Source of the DNA: Alectoria sarmentosa
Taxonomy: Eukaryota > Ascomycota > Lecanoromycetes > Lecanorales > Parmeliaceae
Direction of reading: 5' to 3'
Assembly: GCA_009733775.1 (NCBI GenBank)
Contig: WOGZ01000045.1
Coordinates: 1-64,000, forward strand
Length of the DNA: 64,000 nt
Part shown: positions 33,401 to 47,114 of the stretch, piece by piece
How the letters are laid out: each line of letters starts with the position of its first letter
How positions within the stretch are numbered: position 1 is the stretch's first letter
The notes under the pieces: generated by a model
The model's database searches: none
Seen by the model: the letters and a program-made list of their open reading frames with translations, nothing else
Told to the model about the DNA's origin: nothing
Translations under genes and position numbers: made by a program

Positions 33401-36358
33401 GGTAGTCGGAAGAGAGATGCAATGCGAATGGATAAGGATGGTGATGATCCAAGGAGTACTGCTGAACAGATGAATGTTGTTGAACATAATGGCTTGCTGC
33501 TGGACTTGGAAATAGACGTCAATCGATGTGAATGCATCAACTCAACCCCAAGCTCGCGCGATAATTGCGCATTTCTAAGCAGGCCACTATCGGGTTTCCC
33601 ACCGAAGACCGCAGTGCGACAGAAGTCTCCTTCCCCCAAATTAAGCCGTTATGAAGCCTGCTCGATCTGCTCTCACAGCATGGAAATCTAATATCAGGAA
33701 AGCGGTTCCAGTATTTCCACGGCTTTGATCCTGGCATATAATCGTGGTCCCACTATTCGCTTCGCTCATATATCTGTAGGTCTTGAGGCAAGAAGCCGCC
33801 GCACGGCTCCGATGGAGAGAACAAGCTCCCTTCAAGATGACGCTTGTAATATTTGGAATCCGGTAAGCGCCCCATATTTGAGGTAAAGATACTCAATTGG
33901 CATGGGCATACCGGCGTTAGAGCAATTGCATGCTCAAAGCCAGACCGGACTGCATCTCGCAGGTGTCATGACTTTCTGTATGCCCTTGACATGGAGGGGG
34001 CATCCAGACGGCAGATTGCTCTCGTCCCCAGGTAGTCGCCTAGCCTTTCATGTGAGCAGAAGTGTAGCCTCCAGGTACGTGTTAGTCCTATCCTTTGACC
34101 TCTCAAAGGGCAACTCGAGCTATCAATGTTCCCACTGCAGAGGTCCTTGATAGCATTGGACAATGATGGACAGCCAAGGCACGCCTCACCAGTGAAGAAT
34201 GTCGTGGAGCGAAGACGGGGAAGCTGTAGAGGTTGCAGTAGAGCCAACGACTCTCATTCCATGTTGAAGGCGCGGGGCGCTCTCTGGGTACCCTTCCTCA
34301 AGGAAGGCGGGAGCCCAGACTATTGCTGTTCCAGCAACGCAGTATGTTGTACCAAGAGAGGCATCATAATCACAGGGTCAGGATCAGGGTCCAGGCATAT
34401 AATGCAACGGAGCTAGAAAAGTAACAATCATCGATGCTCGCGTCGACTCCTGGGGTCTGTGGACAGCTTGAAATGCCAAAGGTCGATCGATGTACTACAA
34501 GATCGAGATGTAGAGACGTAGAGATGTAGAGATGCAGAGCAAAATTCTCGTCGAAGGATCAACGACCATGATCTCAGCCCGCACCCGAAGATCTGATTCT
34601 GCGTTGGGCAGAAGGATGTATAGGAGTAAAGTTGGCACCTCATGTATCAGGATTCTTGCCTCAGTCCCTCAGACGTGCCAAGATCGCTAAGCCCCTTCGG
34701 GTGAATCCGCTAACTCCGCAGCCTTGGGGTGGCACCGTCGCGCATAAAAATATTATACTAGCGACGGCGGATGTGCGTTTTTCAATCAAAAACGTGGATA
34801 TGATATCGTCGCCGTCGTTTGGATTGTTCTTTTGAAAGTAATCTGCCAAGAAAATCTTGTTTTGCGCTCAGACGTGGTAACGCTCGTTCCCTCATTAAGC
34901 GATAGATAACCCGAAGGGGCTTGGCGGGGACCACGTCTGAGGGACTTGAGGCAATCAGGATTCAGAAAGGTGTGGTCCGCTTAGTCACGGAGCGATCGAG
35001 ATTAAAATTCGAATCGGAGATCTTGCGATGTTGCAATCAAACGGGGACAAATCCATCTGTCGATTCGTCTTGTTATTCAAAGATCCAATACGCTCTTGCT
35101 TCTTCCCTTGACACGTTGATACTTTACATTTAACTGGTGAGCTTTCTTGGGCCGGCCCCGTGGTGGGCAGAAGGATGGTCTGTCGATGACGGGCAAATGT
35201 CAGATTGGCGGGGTAGCAGTGGGCAGGAAGCCGTTCTTTGTTGGCATGTCATGGGGTTCGACTGAAGTGATTGTCGGAGAATATACTCCATGTAGGGTAC
35301 TATGTATACTCCTTGGCCAGTAGAATGTTGAGAGTGAGAAAGACTGCTGGACGACTTTGCTCATGCTGCTGTGGAATGCTGAGCCCCCCAAAGTCTAGGC
35401 AGGAGTTGGTCAGAAAGTCATAAATATTAAGCTTTACATTGGTAAGTGTGATAGGTACTGAGTACTAAGGTAGAGTACATAGTCTCAAGTCTGTAAAGTA
35501 GATGTGCTCTCGAATAATCGAGGACGAGGCGGGTATTCTGGCGCAAGAGACGGAGGCATTTCCTGAGCGGCTTGTTTACAGCGTGCGGGTACAGTACTTT
35601 ACTGTCCTGCAAAGTCAAAGAGGCGTCGATCGGATCGAATTGGCAATGGATGGAGAAGATTATGTGGGGCTGCAGTCTGCAGCCTAAGGTATTCTTCATA
35701 GGAGATTTCCTCCTCGCCCGCTTCCTCAATCCTCACATCCTCACATCCTCACATCCTCCCCGTCTTGCCCTCCTCCTCTTGACTCTTTTTCAGCATACAT
35801 CTCAATCCCAACAACTAAGATACATCCCAATCTATTTCCCAAAGCATCCAGCTCAGCTAGAAGCCCAGCAACTTCAAGGTAAGTGTGCTGATGCTATAGC
35901 CTCCGAGAGCCCCTACCAGCTGTCATTGCGCCCTCGCGCTCACTTCCCTCTTTTCCTTCAATCATCACGACCAAGCCGTCCACGAGCACTCAGCAGCGCG
36001 CATCGTCACTATCACTGCAAGTCTCATGTGAGGTGAACAAAATCAGCAATGCGTCACATGTGAAGCCTGTTTTCTTTCTTCATTTCACTTGCGTCCCCTC
36101 AGGCAAAGCTAGGCTATCTGCCATGGTGCCACTATGCTCGGGGGCCCTTCTACGCCATGCCCCGCACCATGTTGTAAATACCGAAATATTGCTCCCTCTG
36201 CTGTCTTTCATCTCATTCATTTCATCCCTTCTGCCGTTCAGCATCAAGATCGTTCACTGGAATCTCCAAGACTTGCGCAATGCCGTCACCCCTCCTATCC
36301 CATCACTATTGCTGCGACATCCCATACGATATCTATCCACTGGGCTTCTGCTTGTGCA
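33401..36358. other. Long intergenic region with Mutator-like miniature element
   Basis: Nearly 3 kb without a supportable gene. It contains the 299-bp element at 34656-34954, a short CCTCACAT triplication at 35732-35760 and several unconvincing open frames. The pyrimidine-rich part at about 35700-36350 could be an untranslated leader, but no coding exon could be tied to it. Confidence 0.5.
34656..34954. mobile_element. Non-autonomous Mutator-like miniature element (299 bp)
   Basis: Terminal inverted repeats of about 46 bp (34656-34702 and 34909-34954) begin TTGCCTCA and both contain GTCCCTCAGACGTG and AAGCCCCTTCGGGT. The 9-bp sequence TCAGGATTC lies immediately outside both ends (34647-34655 and 34955-34963), a perfect target-site duplication. 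Nine-bp duplications are characteristic of Mutator-like transposons. The interior does not encode a transposase. Confidence 0.85.
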
Positions 36359-38725
36359 TCAGTCGTTCAAAACGTTTCCAATTTGCATATACCTTCCACC
36401 GGAAGCCGAACCTCTCCGAGCCTGTCCAACTCCGGCCACCACCTGTTTCTGCCACTCTCCGGGCCAATCGTTGGCGATCTCAGGGTCGATATGAACGAGA
36501 ATCTGATTGAGCGGCTGCGTATAGGACAAGCGGGTACATGCGTCCAGGATGTCATCCATGACATAATGGTCGAATGAACCCATGACTGCTCGCATTTCAT
36601 CCGAGAGTTGTATGCCACATTCCTCGGCCGTCTGGCAGAAGAGTGATTGAAGTGGGCCGCACAACGCAAATCTGGCACCAGTCTGCTGCAACACTTCAAG
36701 GCAAAACTCCACAGTATCTGAAGCTGGAGGCTCCTGTGGTGAAAAGCGCACAAGACAGTCACAAACATGAACAAGGCAAAAACTCAACAGAGGCATGGAA
36801 AAGCGTGCTGAGTAAAGGCGTCTTGCGTGTGCAAGGAGTTCAACGCTGCTTCGAGCGTGGAACACAACAATACGAACCAACTCAGCACAATCGTCGGTCG
36901 AGAACAAGCCACAATGGAGAAGCGGGCTGACATGCTGCACCAGAGCAGTGTGGTATTGGACGCTAGAGACTGTCAGCGGATGCTCCAAGGATTCAAAAGG
37001 AGAGGTCTACTGAAGATATAGTATGTGCGGCAAGGGCTGATCCGCCACATCGACATTCGCGATCACAGGCGGCAGGTCGCTCTTCCAGTCCATGTACTTT
37101 CTGTACACTTCGAGAAACCTTTCGGCTGATACTTGGCCTCGAGCACCACTGTACAGGTCGAGGCTATCATCGATGATCCGGAATAGCCCCGCTTGATAAC
37201 AAGCTGTCACGATCGCAAAGCTTGGTCGAGTCGGAAGTTCACGCTCATCACCTGGATGTCGGTAGAAACGCCACAGAGCGTGATCTCTTTCCATATCAAC
37301 GTGTTGGAAGATAGCCTCTCGAGGCGTTGGCGGAGCGTAAAGCTTCTGATACGTGAAACTAGCAGAAGACCTGGGCACGTCAGCTGACTTTGCCTAGAAA
37401 ATTGTGAGTCGCCCGCGACATACGTATTAAGGGTATGCAGACCCCACACCGTGATTTCGTTCGCTTCTTCAGAGAGCGGAGGCCCATTGCTGGTCTTCAG
37501 GTTGTCAATTGCAGATCTCAAGTATCCGATAGCTTTTCTCGCCTTGCCGGAACTCAGCTCGACGAGGTACATGATTGCCAATGCCTGTATGGATGTCATG
37601 TAGCCATAGGAGGAAGGAGTCAGAGTTGCTCGGGCTTCGTTCATGAAGCCATCTCGCAGTGTTGCTACATCTATGCGGTTGCGTCGGTCCCCAACGTCCT
37701 CGCTTTCGAGCATGTTACACCCCATCGCACAAATGGCATTCACTAAAGATGCTGAACAATTGGTCTGCAAGTTTATCCTGAAGTCATGTTTGAAGTCCAA
37801 TTCGCTGAAAAGCATATGAACGGGGTGTAGCCAAGTGAAGTAGAGGTCAAACAGGTGCCCAATGAGCTTGTGGCTTGTGGTGACCTTAGTCCATGGGATA
37901 TCCGCTTCCGATGGGCTGGGGCTTTGGCGACTGAGGCCGTCTTCCTGCAGGCCTTGCATCTCATAGAGCTTGACTACATCGATCAACCTACGATGAGTGG
38001 TCGGCGCTTCAAGGCCTCGCGCGAAATCTGGGTTTTCACGGTGGAGCCACTCGGCGATGGACTGGTGCGTGTCGCCCCTGCGGAGTCTGCTGATAATCTC
38101 CCGGTCGTGGCCATTACTCCCAATTGTCTGTAATATTGTCCTTTGCCAGGCAGCTTCTTCCCGCAAGTTTCTATTGTCTGTGTCCAAAGTATAGGCATCA
38201 TCTCTTATCTCACGGTTGTGGTTCTGAAGGCTGGCATTGTTTTGTCGCAGGTTCTCGATTTCCTTGATAAGGTCATCCTTATGTGTTTTGGTATGAGGCT
38301 CGTAGATGCATTCGAGTTTGCGTGTAGCACATCTACCGCAAACATTTGGTCTGGTTCCGTCACACTAGAGGAAAAAAGCAAGTCCGTAAGTTAGTTTCCA
38401 CTCCAAGGAAGAGGTAGGTGTGATATGCCTGCACTGTGGTGCAGGCATCATTGGGTGGCATGCTGTGGTCGCTTCATACCTTCTGCCTGGCCGATCTGCA
38501 AGGAGTACAGGCCATCGTAGACACGCTACCGGCAGTGCGCCGTTTGCGTTGAGGGACATCGCCGCCACTGCCAGAGCCCCCTCCTCCACCAGCTGCTCCG
38601 CTGGTACCTCGAGTGGTAGCAGGAGAGGCTCCGCCAGTGCTCGTACCGTCGGTGAATCTTGCGGAAGAGGAAAACGATGATTCTGCTTGCTGGTTTGAGG
38701 GAGCTAAGGAGCGAAATGCAGACAT
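36359..38725 (-). CDS. Zn2Cys6 fungal transcription factor
   Basis: Four exons, 38480-38725, 37424-38364, 37011-37370 and 36359-36962, encode 716 residues; all introns (115, 53 and 48 bp) are GT-AG and in phase. The zinc cluster is ACTPCRSARQK-CDGTRPNVCGRCATRKLEC with cysteines at 73, 76, 83, 91, 94 and 101, split by the first intron between residues 82 and 83. A predicted coiled coil follows (KDDLIKEIENLRQNNASLQN), typical of dimerising binuclear-cluster factors. The middle homology region includes FDLYFTWLHPVHMLF and, across the last intron, LPHILYLHVQYH, a standard fungal-specific TF motif. The N-terminal 70 residues are Ser/Gly-rich with a PQRKRR basic stretch. It is nuclear; target genes are unknown. 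No obvious metabolic cluster flanks it, but it lies 0.4 kb from the second AT-rich block. Confidence 0.9.
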
Positions 38726-39114
38726 CTTGTGAGCAGTGATTAAGACGTTCAAGACGTTTACTTGGTTGGTCCATTAACCCGTATGGTGGATAATTGGAAC
38801 TGTATAGGAGGGAGCGTCGAGGCCGAAGAGGGAGCGGTGAGTTTCCACGACAGAGCACAAAGTTTGAGACATGCAAGGTTGCATCATGATCCAATGTTTA
38901 CACGATCGAACATTTTGTACTTGAGCTGTGGTTCAAGATCACATACAGACTCGAGATGGCGGGTGGGGAGCTCGTGCTAAAAGTTTTTTCGCGTGGGAAG
39001 CCAAACGGAAAAGAGCCCTACGAGATCATGCGACAAAGTCTTCGGAAGACGTTTAATGAGCGATCATGAAAATCAACGTTACGCGCAGTTTTACTACACT
39101 TGAGGCTGACAACC
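38726..39114. other. Isochore-edge promoter region
   Basis: Upstream region of the zinc-cluster gene. Composition collapses to AT-rich at about 39,115. No gene is seen. Confidence 0.4.
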
Positions 39115-39914
39115 ACATATTGATTTATATATTTAGATTTTTAAATCTGTTATTCATGAAAGTTGTTATTATCTTTATGCTCAATAACTTGATTACGTCA
39201 TCGTCATAAATCATTAATAAATAAATTAATATCATTTTCAATTAATCAATTTTTCAATTATGTTATTTTCAATATTTTAAATTTTTTATTAAACGATCGT
39301 CGTATAAATAAACGATTTTTAATTAAATTTTAAATATATTTTATCGAATTTAAATTAAAATTATTATTATATTAATTCAAAACGTTAACTTTTTTTGTAA
39401 TAAATAAAAAGTTTTATTATTAAAAAATGTAATTCGAGACGTCGTTTTGTATTATATATATTATATATTTAAAATATATACGTTTAAATTCGTAATAAAT
39501 CGAAATTAATAATAAATGTAAAATTTATATTTAATAACGATATTAATCGATATTTCTTTGAACGAATTATTTATATTTTAAAAATTTAAGATAATTTAAA
39601 TGAAAAAGCTTATAAGATTTATCTTTTCGTTTCGAAAAAAAATAAAGATTTTTTTATTATATATAATTTTCTTTATTTTATCGACGTATAAAATTTAAAA
39701 AAAATTAAACTTACTTTAAATTTGAAACTTTTCTCTTAAATTAATAAATATAATATAAATGTTAAAAAATATATAATAAATATTGTATATTAATTAATTA
39801 AGTGTGTAAAAAATACGAGAAAATCGTGTTTTTAAGTTTATTTATTAAAATAATATTAAGATACGACTAATTTTAATATTAATTTTAAAGTTTATTTTAT
39901 ATACGTGTTACGTG

Positions 39915-40053
39915 TTATGAATTCCTTTACGAGTTTTCGATTAAACTTAGCGTTTTAACATTGCAGAGACTTTTTTCATTATAGATTATTTATATTTTAT
40001 AAAAATAAATAATAATCATTAAATTATATCATAATCACAACTATTTTTTAATA
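39915..40053. repeat. Direct repeat, copy 1
   Basis: About 139 bp that recur at 41602-41741. Shared landmarks are GAGTTTTCGATTAAACTTAG and TTATTTATATTTTATAAAAA. Differences are mostly transitions. The pair could be LTRs of a small degraded element 1.8 kb long. Confidence 0.6.
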
Positions 40054-41601
40054 AATAATAATAACATCGTAAAATGTTTATCGTTTTATTGTTTTCGCTT
40101 TTATATCAATTATTTATATTTTTTATAAGATTTTACATTATCTCAATATCAAAATACGCTCTTATATTAATTATTCACTCATTTCTTAAATTCTTACACG
40201 ATATCGTTTATAAGCGATTTTTTTAATAAGCTAATCGCTATATTTTTAAAAAGAGATTTCAATAAAGGTCGTTAAATTACTGTGAAATTAAAAAGTTTAA
40301 ATAATAGCGAAGAGATAAGCGAAAAAGTCGTTCTCACTGCAAGCGCTGCAGGTTATAACAATTCATTATCAATAACTTTAATCTCGAATTTCTCACAGAA
40401 ACAAGTTATAAATTTTATAATCATGATTTTAATTATAATAAACGTTAAACTCGAGCAACGACTCGAAAACTTCAATATAAATCGTTAATAAAACAATTTT
40501 TTTTTTAATATTAAAACTTCTCAATCGCATTAAAAACAATAATTATTTTACACTTTTTATAAATAATTTTATATTGTTTCAACTTTACGAGCGAAGAAAA
40601 TAAGATATTTTAATTCGAAATATTAATAAAAGCAAGGGTAATAAAATTTAATTGTTAATATAAATAAATACGTTTATTATTGTGACGTTTATATCTTTAT
40701 AAATCGATTAAAGAATTTAATTATTATTCGAAATAACGTCAAATCGATTATAATAGCATATTTTCGTGACTTCGCATTAATGTGATATTCAATAAAGCTA
40801 ATCGAGTTAAAATAAGATCTTTTACGAAACGTTAAATTGAACGAATAATACACGACGTTAATTAATAAATTTAAAATCAAAACATTAATAGCATTAATTC
40901 AGCTTATTAATTAATTTTATTCATTAATTAATATCAAATATATATCGCCGCGAGCATAAATTCAGTAAATGCTTTATTTTTTCAAATTAATTAAACTTAA
41001 TTTCGTTTATAATTAATTATTAATTATTTAAAATCGATTAATCGTATTATTATAACGTGATATTTCGAAATTTCAATCAATTATTATTATCGATCAATTT
41101 CTTAAAAATGTCGATATTAAAATCGATATTTAATTAAAATTAATATAAAGACAATCGCAATAACGATTATAATAAAATAAATTTACTTTTTACAATTTTA
41201 TATTAATTCGTTATATAAATAAATAAAGAGGCGTTTTATTATAGCAATTAAGTAATCGTTATATAACGTTCGAAAATCGCAAAGATTAAATATATCTCGT
41301 TGAAAACGATTATAAAAATGATTAAAAAAAGAATTAACTTTATAAAACTAATATACGATTCGACGAAACCTCGAACATTTCGTTTTTAAACGATTTGAAT
41401 TTATTCGATATTTTTTTTTTTATATGACCTTGAATTTGCTTAAAGACTTATTATTCAATAATTACAACATCATATCGATTCAAGACACGCACCCCCGCTA
41501 ATCATAAGTGACTATTATCGTCGACCATAATTAATTGTTTAATTTATATAATAATTATCGACGACGTAAACGTCGTTATTTTCGTTTTTTGTGGGCATTT
41601 A

Positions 41602-41741
41602 TTACGAATTCTTTCACGAGTTTTCGATTAAACTTAGCATTTTGATATTATAAAAACTTCTTTTATTGCAAATTATTTATATTTTATAAAAATAAACAAT
41701 AATTATTAAATTATATTATAGTTATAGCTATTTCTTAATAT
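41602..41741. repeat. Direct repeat, copy 2
   Basis: Second copy of the 39915-40053 repeat, same orientation, 1.7 kb downstream. It is followed at once by another repeated unit (41741-41848) that reappears at 42071-42175. Confidence 0.6.
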
Positions 41742-41848
41742 TACGAATATAATATACTTTAATAAAATTTTATCGTTTTAATTAAATTTTACGCTTTTTT
41801 AATTTAATAATAGCGATAAAACACGCTTTTCTCTAATAATTAATAACG
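41741..41848. repeat. Direct repeat pair with 42071-42175
   Basis: About 105 bp sharing CTTTAATAAAATTTTATCG, TTTTACGCTTTTTTAATTTA and the tail ACGCTTTTCT with 42071-42175. The second copy ends at the insertion point of the Gypsy element. Confidence 0.6.
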
Positions 41849-42180
41849 TCGATTCGACTTTAAATATAATCGAATAATTAAAACAAGTTACTTTAATCGC
41901 ATAATATATTAAAAACACGTTAAATTTATAATTTAAAAGAAAAGTATTCGAGTTTTTTGCGTATTATTAAATGTATAAATAATTTACGAAGCACATTTAA
42001 AGAACTTTAATAAATAAATGCGTATAAATTAACTTATAAAAATATGCGTTATTTTTCGAAATGTATAATTGTTATAAATATAATATGCTTTAATAAAATT
42101 TTATCGTTTAATTAAAATTTTACGCTTTTTTAATTTAATAATAATAATAAAATACGCTTTTCTTTAATAATACGTTACGC

Positions 42181-42414
42181 TGTTAAAGACTCAATGTGTA
42201 TACAATAACTTATATTGATAATATGTAAAGAATATTATTTATAAAGAATAATTACAAAGAGCGATATTATAAAGATATGCGCATTCGTCAAAACGTTAAA
42301 CCGAATCGAAATTAACGCAAGTATAAAAACATATCGGACATATCGAACATATCGAATACTGATATAAATGTGACACAGGCACATAAGAAAGACAAGAAAA
42401 AAGAAATCATGACA
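42181..42414 (-). repeat. 3' LTR of the Gypsy element
   Basis: 234 bp, aligned without gaps at both ends to 48712-48945. It begins TGTTAAAGAC and ends TCATGACA, giving the expected TG...CA termini. Both copies share TCAATGTGTAT and GATATAAATGTGACACAG. Confidence 0.88.
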
Positions 42415-42915
42415 TTATTCCCCTTCTCAAAATCGGAGCTCTTACGATAATGACAAATTTTCTTATATTCGAATCACGTGTTTAAACGTATATAAAATAA
42501 CGTCCTCAATCGTAATAACTCAATATTTTAATTCGAATTCAATATCGTTACGAATAAAAGAATTATATATTAATAATACTAATAAAAAATTTCATTTGAA
42601 TGATTTTTCGAACGAAAAATAAGATTTAAATTTATTTAAATATTTATAATAATAATCGACGATTAAGTCAACGCTTTCGACTGCATTAATGAAAAATTAC
42701 CACGATAAATTATCGTGAACTTTCGATTCGATATACTTGATTTTATATATAAAACATTCCTTTTTATTTGTGATAAAATTCTTCATTTTTTCATCGATTT
42801 TGAATTCGAGAATTTTTTCAACTTCTTAAATTTCATCTTTTTTATTAATATTTACAAATGATAACGAGACTATGCGTTACTCTAATAAAGAATCATTGTT
42901 ATTTAAATGAAATAA

Positions 42916-43110
42916 TCACGAATAAAAGACGAAATGTAATCTTTTCATCGATGCTGATAATTTTAAATGATATACTAAATTATTATACGTCTTGATAATT
43001 TTAAATGATTTTAAATTCTTATAATCAAATAATTTATTTAATTTAATCGTTTTGATATTGCGATTATTTAACATTATTATATCATTTATTATAAACTTTG
43101 ATGTAAACAT
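42916..43110 (-). pseudogene. Gypsy integrase C-terminal remnant
   Basis: Minus-strand frame with LNNRNIKTIKLNKLFDYKNL, then FKIIK, then VYHLKLSASMKRLHFVF. This follows the pattern WLSxxNIxTxRPSxKLDxKxxGPFxV..YRLxLPxxxxxHPVFH at the end of chromo-type Gypsy integrases. Confidence 0.75.
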
Positions 43111-45285
43111 GCGATATTAATTAATTTATTTCTTTTATAAAGCTCGAAATTATTCGAACTATTTTTTAACGTGATGTTTTATTCGATTTATCTTATTTAT
43201 GAAAATATCAACGAATTAAATTTCTTTTTTGACTCGTTAACTAACTTGATTTCAAAAATTAAGAGGTTTTAATTCTAATCGAGAAATGTATTCTTTAATC
43301 AAAAGAAAAAGAAATACGTTTATAAAAATGTTCTTATTTGAATTTACTTCAAATTCAATAAACGAAAATTAATTCATTTAATCGTCTTGATTATAATTAA
43401 CGTATACTCATAAAAATTGTTTAAATAACGTATTAACATTCTCGATTTAATCGTTTATCTTAAAATGAAAAATAATGAAAAGTAATAATTTTATCCCCAC
43501 TCTATAACATAATCTTTTTCAAAAATAAACGATGAATTATATATCGCGATTAAAGATGATGAAGAAGAGATACTCTTTCTCTTATCAAATTTATTCGATA
43601 AAAACTTATATAACCGCCTTCATCTCGAGAGAGTTTAAAAATATAAACTTTTTCTTTTTAAAAAGCCTATTTATTACGATTATAACGTGTTAATAAAAAC
43701 GATTATATTTCAAATAAATTGACAAAGAGATAATAAAGTCGATGAAGATGTTTTATTAATAACGATTTGAAATGAATAAAGACTTTAATAATCCTTATTT
43801 ACCTTCACGATAAATCTTCGATCTTTTATAAATGTAATAATTTTTAACATAATGTGTTATTAAATCTATCATTCGAAATCAATAATAATAACGTGATAAT
43901 TTATTATAAATAAATGATTTATCTGCGTGTTTATCAAAAGAAATATTATATATATTTTTGATAATTATAATGCGTAAATTCGAATCGTTCGATATATAAA
44001 ATTTATCGTTCACATATAACAAATTCTCATAAATTTTACAATCTCTCAATTCGAATTTAACGTTATTTTTAATAATATTTAAAAAGAGTTTTCTTTAATT
44101 TAAAACCTTTACTTAAATGATATCTTAAATAACATCATTATATTCATAAGCGTTTTTTATTTGACACAATAAGTCTAAAGCTTCAATAACGAAAACTTTT
44201 TTTGATTCAACATTTAACTTCTCTTCAAAAACCTTTATTAAAAATCTCGATAATGATTTTACATTTGATTTCTCATTATCGAGATCATTTTATTCGCTTA
44301 ACTCGTACATTATTATAATTAAATAAATCACATTTTCTCTCACTTTATTCAATAACATAAAGACAAATTATGCGATATTCTTTATTCTCTTTTTCAAATT
44401 ATCGTTTTTGAGAATAATCTAATAATGATATTAAATATAATTATTATCATCATTTTTCGAAAGATCTTTTACTCTTCGTGTTAAATTGTCGAATTTGATA
44501 CTCTATTTTTTAAGACGATACGTGATGCGAAAATTAAATTTCGATAAAAAATTTATTTATCTAATTTGACGTGAATTCAATTACTTCGATAATATGAATT
44601 ATTATAAATTTTTATAATCTAAAATAACTTAAATGAGATTCTTTATAAAGATCTTCATAAATTTCGAATATCACTTTTCAAATATACGAATTATTATTAT
44701 AAGTTCTTTATTATAAATATCGTAATTATATTTTATCAAAGATATCTTTTTGAAAAAAAACGCGATAGATTTTAAAATTTCATCGCTTTCTTTTTATAAC
44801 AATACGACGACTATTATATAATTGAATATATCAATTTTCAATCACGTTTTTTTATTTGAATCGAAATGAGCAAATATAAATGCAATAATGAATATTTTCT
44901 TAAATGCATCGAATACGAGCTACTCGAATTTATTCTTTATTCAAAAATACATAAAGTTTTTTTTTTATTCGATATATGTGAAATTGATAAAAAATGTAAT
45001 AATTCTCGAATATTTCGAGATGAATTTGCGATAAAAATTAATAAAGTTTAAGAATGTTTACACATTTTTAATATAGCGAAACTCTTTTCATTACGTGATT
45101 ATATCGATTTTTTTAAAATTCATTTCGATTTCGTCGATGATGATAATAAAATTAAGATATTTGATTCGAATAATATGAAAATCGCATTTATTAATATCGA
45201 AATAAAGTTTAATTTATTGAAATTTTTTTAAAACCTTCCTCACGTGGAGAACGTGCTCTTTTTTAATATTATTATAAATAAAAAT

Positions 45286-45405
45286 ATCATCAAGATATAT
45301 TATACAAAAAACGTTTAAATATTCTTTTAACATATTATTAATAAATGCTTAAAATGTTACAAAAGCGTTACATAAATTAAATAACATTATCATATACTTA
45401 TAAAG
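45286..45405 (-). pseudogene. Gypsy reverse-transcriptase remnant with YLDD
   Basis: Minus-strand translation gives YKYMIMLFNLCNAFVTF, a stop codon, AFINNMLKEYLNVFCIIYLD and a further D. This matches the palm region around the catalytic YLDD (45286-45297). The in-frame stop replaces a Gln codon, a direct RIP-type change. Confidence 0.85.
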
Positions 45406-47114
45406 ATTATATCTCGTGAGAAAGACAATCCTTTTTTTATAATCTTTCTTCACTTAAATCTCGTTAAAAACAATTATAATATCGAATTTATTATAAATTC
45501 GAACTACATAAAATTTGATTAAGATCTCTTTAATTAAAAACGAAACGTTTTAATTAAAAACGATGAGAGCATTGAGAGCTCGATAATCAACATAAAATTT
45601 AAATCTTTTATCAAATTTTTTAATAATGAGAATAAAAACGACGTAAAATAATATGCTTAATCGAATATATTTCTTTTTTAACATCTCATCGATATATTCC
45701 TTAATTACTAATGTTTATTTCTTAAATATGTTATAAATTTTTTTCATAAATGATGAAACCCCTTTTTTGAGATGTATCTCGTGATTTATAAAACGATTTA
45801 ATAACAATTTATTTACCTTTATAAGGTTTCATACTTCAATTTATTTATAATATGCTTTAAATACGCGCTTCTTCAATTCTTTTAAAATAAAAAATTTCTT
45901 TTTCATTTTATTAAAAAACTTTTCATAATCGTTCATTATTATCATAAATACGTTCGTTATAAACTTAATTTTCTCAAAAAAAGAGAGTTGAAACAATTAT
46001 TCGAAATCTTAAAATCATATTGCGATAATCTTATTTTCAAATTTCTTCATTATTTTCATAAACGCGAAAATAAAGATTTCTATTATATCAACGTATTAAA
46101 AAAAAAATTTCGAATGAAAAATCTTTTGATTCTTTCTATCACTATAAATTATTATAAATTTATTATATAACAAACAATATAATATGCAATGATCAAAATT
46201 AAATGTGATAATTCTCTTTTTAAATAAGATATGAAAATCGTGTTATTTTAATCATAACATTTTTAAAATAATATCAAATTGTTTAAATGCGATGACAAGA
46301 CATTATAAATCTTTCATATAATCTTCGATGATCAACTTAATTAAGATTATGTGTATAACATTAAATATAAGCTTATTATCAATTAAACGCAATTTACAAA
46401 GCTTAAACAAAGTCATTTTTAATAATTTATTTTTTATAATAAAAATAACGTTTATAAAATCATATATAAAGACTTTAATATTCGTAAAACAATCGACTTT
46501 AATAACATTTTTATTAATATAAACTTATTCACGAAAGTTTAACTATCATTTATATTATAATAATGTTTCAATAATAATGACATAAATGAAAAGCGTGACT
46601 AAAACGAATGCAAGACTTTCATTTTCTAACTCTTTAATTTTTATACGCAAACGCTTTTTTAAATCTCTGATAACGATTTGATCAAAGACATCTAATTTTT
46701 CGATTTTTCAAAAAATTCAATAAACTTTTGATCCTTCGTTTCGACTCTCACAATCTTTATTATAATTTTAATTTAATCTTTATTAAAAGACTTTACGTTT
46801 TAACATGATGCATTATCATCATCGAAACGATAATTAATTTTAAGACATTTTCAATAACGATTCTCTTTCACGATTCGATTAATTAAAGTTCTTAAATAAT
46901 AATATTCAATATCTTAATATAAAAAACCTTATTTGAAATTGTTTAATCGATTATTACTCTCCCCTCTATTGAAGAAAAAATTATTATTACATATTAATAA
47001 TTCAAAAAAAAATTTAATTTCTTGACCGCCTTCAAATTTGTTATCCTTATTTAAAAATGCATTATTAATAATTTTTAAATCTACGACGATATGACGTAAA
47101 CGAACGATCATATC

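Noticed and set aside
35240..35275. tRNA B-box-like GGTTCGACT
   Set aside because: No A-box at a proper distance and no cloverleaf could be drawn; no tRNA gene was recognised anywhere in the window.
35572..36494. Overlapping Ser/Pro-rich open frames near the zinc-cluster gene
   Set aside because: No family motif, no plausible splice structure, and repetitive CCTCACAT content.
44866..46522. Plus-strand open frames inside the Gypsy element
   Set aside because: All recognisable element genes lie on the minus strand; these frames are AT-rich chance openings.
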